Below are positions 58,590-64,000 of a stretch of DNA of 64,000 bases, in pieces. Numbering within the stretch: the stretch's first letter is position 1; each line of letters opens with the position of its first letter. A model generated the notes under the pieces. The model had not been told where the DNA came from. It did not search any database and saw only the letters and a program-made list of their open reading frames with translations. This stretch comes from Frigidibacter albus (lineage in GTDB: Bacteria > Pseudomonadota > Alphaproteobacteria > Rhodobacterales > Rhodobacteraceae). Position numbers and translations under genes: made by a program. The DNA is taken from contig NZ_JAAAUC010000004.1 of NCBI RefSeq assembly GCF_009908165.1, forward strand, positions 1 through 64,000, written 5' to 3'.

Positions 58590-61500
58590 TCACCGCCGCT
58601 TCGGCACCGCCTTCGGAACAACCTTCACGGCCGCCTTCGGCGCCTCCACCACCACCGGCTTGCTCGCCTTCCGCCCCTCGATCAGCTTTTCCGCCAGATC
58701 CTTGGCGATGGCGAAGGCGCCCTTGATGCGGTCGGCCTCGGTCTGCCAGTCGCGGGCCAGCACGATCTTGTTGTCCTTGATCTTCGCCGCCCCGCGCTCG
58801 GCATGCACGAACTCCACCAGCCCCGCCGGATTGGCGAACTTGTCGTTGTGGAACATCACGGTCGCGCCCTTCGGCCCGGCATCGAGCTTGGCGATCCCCG
58901 CCTTCTTGCACATCGCCTTGATGCGGATCACCAGCATCAGCGTGTTCACCTCGCGCGGCAGCGGGCCAAAGCGGTCGATCAGCTCGGCCGCGAAGCCCTC
59001 CAGCTCCACCTTGGTGGTCAGCTGCGACAGCCGCCGGTAAAGCCCCAGCCGCACGTCGAGATCCGGCACATACTCCTCCGGAATCAGCACCGGCACGCCC
59101 AGGTTGATCTGCGGCGCCCATTGCCCGTCATCCTCGACGGTGCCCTGCAACTCGCCCGATTTCAGCCGCGCAATCGTATCCTCAAGCATCGCCTGATAGA
59201 GCTCATAGCCGACCTCGCGGATATGGCCCGACTGCTCCTCGCCCAGCAGGTTCCCCGCCCCCCGCAGGTCAAGGTCCTGCGAAGCCAGCGAGAACCCGGC
59301 GCCAAGGCTGTCGAGGCTGCCCAGTAGCCGCAGCCGTTTCGCGGCCGAGGGCGTCAGCGGCGAGCGCGGCTTGGTGGTCAGGTAGCAATAGGCGCGGGTC
59401 TTGGCGCGCCCCACCCGGCCGCGGATCTGGTAGAGCTGCGAGAGACCGAACATGTCGCCGCGGTGGATGATCATGGTGTTGGCGGTCGGGATGTCGAGCC
59501 CCGATTCCACGATGGTCGTCGCCAGCAGCACATCATACTTGCCGTCATAGAAAGCGTTCATCCGGTCATCGAGCTCGCCCGCCGCCATCTGGCCGTGGGC
59601 GGCGATGAAGCTGACCTCGGGCACGTGGTCGGTCAGGAAGGCCTCGATCTCGGGCAGGTCGCTGATCCGCGGCACCACGTAAAAGCTCTGCCCGCCGCGA
59701 TAATGCTCGCGCAGCAGCGCCTCGCGCAGGGTCACGGTGTCGAACTCGGTCACATAGGTGCGGATCGCCAGGCGGTCCACCGGCGGGGTGCCGATGATCG
59801 ACAGGTCGCGCACCCCGGTCAGCGACAGTTGCAGCGTCCTCGGGATCGGCGTCGCGGTCAGCGTCAGCACGTGGATCTCCGACCGCATCTCCTTCAGGCG
59901 TTCCTTGTGGGTCACGCCGAAATGCTGCTCCTCGTCGATCACCAGCAGGCCGAGGTTGCGGAACTTCACCCCCTTGGCCAGCACCGCATGGGTGCCGATG
60001 ACGATATCGACCGTGCCATCGGCGAGGCCGGCGCGGGTGGTCGCGGCATCCTTGGCCGACACGAAGCGCGACAGCGGCCGCACCGTCAGCGGCGTGCCGC
60101 GGAAGCGCTCGGCAAAGGTCTTGTAATGCTGGCGGGCCAGCAGCGTCGTCGGCGCGATGATCGCCACCTGCGCGCCGGACATCGCCGCGACAAAGGCCGC
60201 GCGCATCGCCACCTCGGTCTTGCCAAAGCCGACATCGCCGACGATCAGCCGGTCCATCGGGCTGCCCTGCTCCAGATCGCCGATCACGTCATTGATCGCG
60301 GTCAGCTGGTCATCCGTCTCGGAATACGGAAACCGCGCGCAGAACGCCTCCCAGTCATGATGCGGCGCCTGCATGATCGGCGCATGGCGCAGCGCGCGCT
60401 CGGCAGCCACCCGCATCAGCCGTTCCGCGATCTGGCGGATGCGCTCCTTGAGCTTGGCCTTCTTCGCCTGCCAGGCGCCGCCGCCCAGCTTGTCGAGCAT
60501 CCCCTCTTCGTGCCCGAACCGGCTGAGCAGTTCGATGTTGACGACCGGGAGGTAAAGCCTGTCGCCGCCTGCATATTCCAGCGAGACACATTCGATCGCC
60601 GAGCCGGTGACGGTCAGGGTTTCGAGGCCCTTGTAGCGGCCGACGCCGTGATCGACATGCACAACGAGGTCACCGGGGGACAGCGTCTGAGCTTCGGTCA
60701 GGAAGTCCTTGGCGCGCCTGGTCTTTTTCACCGGACGGATCAGCCGGTCGCCCAGAACGTCCTGTTCCGACACGACGGTCAGCCCTTCGGCCTCGAACCC
60801 TTGCTCCAGCGCCCAGACGGTCAGGAACAATCCGCCGCGTGCGCTAGGAACGTCGCGGAAATCCTTGATTTCGATGACGTTCTTCACGCCCTCATCGTCC
60901 AGCAGGCCCCGCAGCCGCTCGCGCGCGCCTTCGGAGTAGGAGGCGACGACGACCTGGCCCTCCCCCGACTTTGCTTTAAGATGGTCCGCCAAGGCCCCGA
61001 AAAGGCTTACATTCTCCAACTGGCGCTCTGCCGAGAAATTCCGCCCGATCCGCCCCCCGGCATCCAGCACCCCAAGCCCCACCGGCTGCGGCAAGGCAGA
61101 CAACTGCACAACCCGGTGCCCGGCCAGCGCGCCCGCCCATCCTGCATCGTCGAGATACAGAAGGCCCGGCGGGCAGGGCTTGTAGGTGCTCTCGGTCCGG
61201 TCCTTGCGGCGCAGCGCCTCGCGGCGGCTGTCATATTGGTCGGCGATCCCTTCCCACCGCGACAGGCGGGCGGCGTCCAATTGGTCATCGAGCATAACCG
61301 AGGCGTCCGGCAGATAGTCGAACACCGTCTCCAGCCGCTCATGAAAGAAGGGCAGCCAATGCTCGATCCCGGCGTGCTTGCGCCCGGCGGTCACGGCCTC
61401 ATAGAGCGGATCGTCGGTGCCCGCCGCGCCGAACTCGATGCGGTAATTCTGGCGGAACCGGGTGATCGCCGCCTCGTCCAGGATCACCTCGGACACCGGC

Positions 61501-62111
61501 GCAAACTCCACCCGGGCCAGCTTTTCCGTGGTCCGCTGGGTCGCAGGGTCGAACCGCCGCGCCCCGTCCAGCACGTCGCCGAACAGGTCGAGCCGCACCG
61601 GCCCGGTCGCCCCCGGCGCATAGATGTCGATGATGCCGCCACGCACGGCATAATCCCCGGGCTCGGACACCGTGGCGGAATGCGAGAAGCCCATCCGCGC
61701 CAGCCAGCCGCGCAGCGCGGGTTCGTTCACCCGCCCGCCGACCTTCGCCGTGAAGGCGGCATCCCGGATCACCTCGCGCGCCGGAAGCCGCTGGGTCGCG
61801 GCGGAAAGCGTGGTCAGCAGGATGAACGGCGCGCCGATCCCCTGCGCCAGTGCCGCCAGCGTCGCCATCCGCTGCGCCGAGACATCGGGGTTGGGCGACA
61901 TCCGGTCATAGGGCAGGCAGTCCCAGGCCGGCAGCGACAGCACCGGCACGGCGGGGGCGAAGAAGGCAAGGGCAGCGCGCATCGCCTCCATCCGCTTGTC
62001 ATCGCGGGCGACATGGCAGACGGGCAAGCCGCACTCCAGTTCGCGCGCCAGCAGGCGGGCATCGAAGCCCTCGGGCGCGCCGGACAGGATCAGGGGGCGG
62101 GGAGTGGTCAT
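58590..62111 (-). CDS. mfd: Transcription-repair coupling factor Mfd
   Basis: The 1173-residue ATPase has a UvrB-homology N-terminal domain for UvrA binding, the RNA-polymerase interaction domain (LSPGDLVVHVDHGVGRYKGL near residue 476), Walker A VGDVGFGKTEVAMRA near 621, Walker B VIDEEQHFG near 724, and a C-terminal TRCF domain. It removes stalled RNA polymerase at DNA lesions and recruits UvrAB. Length is normal for the family. The Lys/Ala-rich C-terminal tail is variable. Confidence 0.96.
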   Translation of the reverse strand: MTTPRPLILSGAPEGFDARLLARELECGLPVCHVARDDKRMEAMRAALAFFAPAVPVLSLPAWDCLPYDRMSPNPDVSAQRMATLAALAQGIGAPFILLTTLSAATQRLPAREVIRDAAFTAKVGGRVNEPALRGWLARMGFSHSATVSEPGDYAVRGGIIDIYAPGATGPVRLDLFGDVLDGARRFDPATQRTTEKLARVEFAPVSEVILDEAAITRFRQNYRIEFGAAGTDDPLYEAVTAGRKHAGIEHWLPFFHERLETVFDYLPDASVMLDDQLDAARLSRWEGIADQYDSRREALRRKDRTESTYKPCPPGLLYLDDAGWAGALAGHRVVQLSALPQPVGLGVLDAGGRIGRNFSAERQLENVSLFGALADHLKAKSGEGQVVVASYSEGARERLRGLLDDEGVKNVIEIKDFRDVPSARGGLFLTVWALEQGFEAEGLTVVSEQDVLGDRLIRPVKKTRRAKDFLTEAQTLSPGDLVVHVDHGVGRYKGLETLTVTGSAIECVSLEYAGGDRLYLPVVNIELLSRFGHEEGMLDKLGGGAWQAKKAKLKERIRQIAERLMRVAAERALRHAPIMQAPHHDWEAFCARFPYSETDDQLTAINDVIGDLEQGSPMDRLIVGDVGFGKTEVAMRAAFVAAMSGAQVAIIAPTTLLARQHYKTFAERFRGTPLTVRPLSRFVSAKDAATTRAGLADGTVDIVIGTHAVLAKGVKFRNLGLLVIDEEQHFGVTHKERLKEMRSEIHVLTLTATPIPRTLQLSLTGVRDLSIIGTPPVDRLAIRTYVTEFDTVTLREALLREHYRGGQSFYVVPRISDLPEIEAFLTDHVPEVSFIAAHGQMAAGELDDRMNAFYDGKYDVLLATTIVESGLDIPTANTMIIHRGDMFGLSQLYQIRGRVGRAKTRAYCYLTTKPRSPLTPSAAKRLRLLGSLDSLGAGFSLASQDLDLRGAGNLLGEEQSGHIREVGYELYQAMLEDTIARLKSGELQGTVEDDGQWAPQINLGVPVLIPEEYVPDLDVRLGLYRRLSQLTTKVELEGFAAELIDRFGPLPREVNTLMLVIRIKAMCKKAGIAKLDAGPKGATVMFHNDKFANPAGLVEFVHAERGAAKIKDNKIVLARDWQTEADRIKGAFAIAKDLAEKLIEGRKASKPVVVEAPKAAVKVVPKAVPKRR

Positions 62112-62171
62112 GGCGCATCACCTATCGGGCGGGCGGAGATTGTCAACCAAGGGGGCCGCGAAACAAGGGCG

Positions 62172-62687
62172 TCAGTGCAGCACGCTGATATTGAGGTTCT
62201 GCAGCATCCCCCACATCGCGGTGATGAAGATGGAGGTCAGGCCGATCGCCTGCACCCGCACCCGGTGCCAGGTCAGCGCCTTGTGCAGCGCCGCGCCCTC
62301 GATCCCGGCCCTGTCGATCCAATGCGCCATGCGCAGCGACATCAGGCCGACCAGCGACATCGGGAAGGCGATCAGGAACAGCGCCTGGCAGAATTCCACC
62401 CCATAGCCGAAGCCCAGCATTGCCAGCGTGGTCAGCAGCGCCGCGGCAATCGCCACCGCCGCCGTGCCGGCCACAGACGAGATATAGCCGATGCGGTTGA
62501 GGTTGATGCGCAGCATCATCTGGAAATCCAGCTCTGCCTGGCCGCCGATGCGCCGGGCGCGCTGCACCATGTCCCAGGGCACGCCGAGGATCCAGTGCGA
62601 GGTGCGCGACCAGGTGAAGGCCAGCGCGATCCAGTACCAGAGGTTGGAAAACGACCGCAGGTCGATCAGTTCATAGACGAGGCTCAT
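62172..62687 (-). CDS. Conserved inner-membrane protein of Rhodobacteraceae
   Basis: The 171-residue protein begins MSLVYELIDLRSFSNLWYWI and has three to four hydrophobic segments (about residues 12-25, 72-95, 100-125 and 148-165). Similar proteins are conserved next to hemB or mfd in related bacteria and are sometimes labelled as linked to the SufBCD complex, but no motif here supports that name. The gene is divergent from hemB. Function unknown. Confidence 0.75.
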   Translation of the reverse strand: MSLVYELIDLRSFSNLWYWIALAFTWSRTSHWILGVPWDMVQRARRIGGQAELDFQMMLRINLNRIGYISSVAGTAAVAIAAALLTTLAMLGFGYGVEFCQALFLIAFPMSLVGLMSLRMAHWIDRAGIEGAALHKALTWHRVRVQAIGLTSIFITAMWGMLQNLNISVLH

Positions 62688-62856
62688 GAAATCCAAAGTC
62701 GGTCCTCGTCTCGTGAGTGGCAGCGCCCGAAGGTGCCTGCGGCATCGCGGCAGGATGTCGGCTTTGCATCGGGCCGCGTTCCCGTGTAACCCCTTCGCCC
62801 ATGCCCGCCAAGGGCAAGATGACATGCCCGCCAGGTGCCAGTTGAAAGGCCAGCCG

Positions 62857-63852
62857 ATGCTTCCTGTCCTTGCCCCCTTCCCCACGACCCGCCTGCGCCG
62901 GATGCGCCGCACCGCCGCGCTGCGCGATCTGGCACAGGAAAACGCGCTGACGGCGAAGGACCTGATCTGGCCGCTGTTCATCACCGATGTGCCGGGGGCG
63001 GATGCCCCGGTCGCCTCGATGCCCGGCGTGCAAAGGCTGACGCTGGAAGGTGCTGTGCGCGCCGCCGAGACGGCGGCAGAGCTGGGGATCCCGGCGATCT
63101 GCCTGTTTCCCTATACCGACCCCTCCTTGCGCACCGAGGCCTGCGAGGAGGCCTGGAACCCCGAGAACCTGTCCAACAAGGTGATCCGGGCGGTGAAGGC
63201 CGCGGTGCCCGAAGTGGCGGTGATGACCGACATCGCGCTCGACCCCTATAACGCCAATGGCCATGACGGGCTGGTGCGGGACGGGGTGATCCTGAATGAC
63301 GAGACGGTGGAGGCGCTGGTGAAGATGGCGCTGGCCCAGGCCGAGGCGGGGGCGGATATCCTTGGCCCGTCGGACATGATGGACGGGCGCATCGGCGCGA
63401 TGCGCGCGGCGCTGGAGGCTGCGGGCCATGCCGATGTGACGATCCTCAGCTATGCCGCGAAATATGCCAGCGCCTTCTATGGCCCGTTCCGCGATGCGGT
63501 GGGCGCGTCGGACCGGCTGGTGGGCGACAAGAAGACCTACCAGATGAACCCCGGAAACTCGGACGAGGCGATCCGGCTGGTCGCCCGCGACCTGGCCGAG
63601 GGGGCGGACATGGTGATGGTCAAGCCGGGGATGGCTTACCTGGATATCTGCTACCGGGTGAAGCAGGCCTTCGGGGTGCCGACCTTCGCCTATCAGGTGT
63701 CGGGCGAATACGCGATGATCAAGGGCGCGGTGCTGAACGGCTGGGTCAAGGAGGCGGTGATCGCCGAAAGCCTGCTGGCCTTCCGGCGCGCGGGCTGTGA
63801 CGGGATCCTGACCTATTTCGCGCCCGATGTGGCGCGGGCGCTGAAGGGCTGA
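62857..63852 (+). CDS. hemB: Porphobilinogen synthase (delta-aminolevulinic acid dehydratase)
   Basis: The 331-residue enzyme condenses two 5-aminolevulinate molecules to porphobilinogen in haem and chlorophyll synthesis. Active-site lysines lie in SYAAKYASAFYGPFRD and VMVKPGMAYLD. The metal region VMTDIALDPYNANGHDGL lacks the Cys cluster of zinc enzymes, as in Mg-dependent forms. ATG at 62857 has AAAGG upstream and gives the normal length; the frame is open further back without family match. Confidence 0.95.
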   Translation: MLPVLAPFPTTRLRRMRRTAALRDLAQENALTAKDLIWPLFITDVPGADAPVASMPGVQRLTLEGAVRAAETAAELGIPAICLFPYTDPSLRTEACEEAWNPENLSNKVIRAVKAAVPEVAVMTDIALDPYNANGHDGLVRDGVILNDETVEALVKMALAQAEAGADILGPSDMMDGRIGAMRAALEAAGHADVTILSYAAKYASAFYGPFRDAVGASDRLVGDKKTYQMNPGNSDEAIRLVARDLAEGADMVMVKPGMAYLDICYRVKQAFGVPTFAYQVSGEYAMIKGAVLNGWVKEAVIAESLLAFRRAGCDGILTYFAPDVARALKG

Positions 63853-63901
63853 GACGGTCGGTTCGCGGCGGGCGATCTTCCGCCGCACCCCCGATCTTTC
63901 G

Positions 63902-63930
63902 GTGACATCTGCGTCAATCCGGACTACAGT
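63902..63930 (+). promoter_or_regulatory. Sigma-70-like promoter before the last, partial gene
   Basis: GTGACA (63902-63907), a 17-bp spacer and TACAGT (63925-63930) lie about 60 bp before the ATG at 63986, and the GTGACA/TACAGT pair is a reasonable match to sigma-70 signals. Confidence 0.4.
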
Positions 63931-63985
63931 TTGTGCGCTACGGTCGGGACAGGCCGAGATGCAGCAACAGACAAGGGGCAGGCAG

Positions 63986-64000
63986 ATGAACAGAGTTTCA
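63986..64000 (+). CDS. Start of a gene cut by the window edge
   Basis: An ATG with AAGGGG upstream begins MNRVS before the window ends. With a promoter-like sequence in front it is probably a true gene, but the product cannot be told from five codons. Confidence 0.5.

Noticed and set aside
59463-62789. An 1108-codon plus-strand open frame
   Set aside because: Antisense of mfd, whose motifs are complete; no ribosome site or family match.
1-64000. CRISPR array, prophage or integrated plasmid
   Set aside because: No regularly spaced repeats, cas genes, phage structural genes, integrase or replication genes were seen; the tRNA-Ser gene is not followed by an attachment-site duplication or integrase.

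Overview
The window looks like chromosomal DNA of a GC-rich alphaproteobacterium of the Rhodobacteraceae/Paracoccaceae type (Rhodobacter, Paracoccus and relatives). This rests on the codon use, a RirA-type TGA-N9-TCA iron box, an FnrL-type TTGAT-N4-ATCA box, and the gene content: dimethylglycine-dehydrogenase-like oxidoreductase, an iron-sulfur photolyase behind a DUF2256 protein, and hmu haem uptake genes. I name no species.

Layout. (1) 1-3623 is an island of mobile debris. An IS66 right end cuts into an ankyrin-like gene. Next comes a divergent C5-cytosine methyltransferase / Vsr endonuclease pair, then a scar in which half an IS5-type element is joined to half an IS3-type element. (2) 3708-8159 holds a secreted DUF6152 protein, a small membrane protein, and a LysR regulator upstream of a two-domain FAD/GcvT-type demethylating oxidoreductase. 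(3) 8373-22443 is one tightly packed minus-strand operon of 13 genes, most of them overlapping by 1-8 bp: LysR, flavin monooxygenase, alpha/beta hydrolase, peptide-type ABC importer (two permeases, two ATPases, binding protein), M24-fold protein without metal ligands, BisC-like molybdoenzyme, two AhpD/CMD-fold proteins and a cysteine-synthase-like PLP enzyme. I read it as an uptake and processing system for an organosulfur or peptide-like compound; the substrate is unknown. (4) 22818-31277 is a plus-strand eight-gene operon: IclR regulator, iron-type ABC importer, class III CoA-transferase, CitE-like lyase, 2-hydroxyacid dehydrogenase and RraA/HMG-aldolase-like protein. It probably imports and cleaves a hydroxy- or oxo-dicarboxylate. 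(5) 31278-32368 is decayed DNA with a frameshifted GMC oxidoreductase tail.

(6) 32369-34080 holds a DUF2256 protein and an FeS photolyase, translationally coupled. (7) 34090-37569 holds a MacAB/Lol-like export system with an FNR-like box upstream, and a small lipoprotein. (8) 37671-44807 is the haem uptake operon hmuRSTUV followed by a diguanylate cyclase, with a RirA-like box in front of hmuR. (9) 45032-50224 holds rsgA with its own promoter and a leader ORF, a DUF3883 nuclease-like gene, a TPC-type P1B ATPase, an SDR with an overlapping leader ORF, and tRNA-Ser(GGA). (10) 50438-54113 holds a PmrA/QseB-like two-component system, a secreted L,D-transpeptidase and a DsbA-like protein. A TTAAG-N6-TTAAG direct repeat occurs both before the regulator and before the transpeptidase. 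(11) 54121-64000 holds an XRE-cupin regulator divergent from an acyl-CoA-ligase/DsbA-FrnE/MFS cluster, mfd, a conserved membrane protein, hemB and the first codons of one more gene.

No CRISPR array, rRNA, integrase or intact insertion sequence was seen. All functions are read from sequence motifs without database searches.
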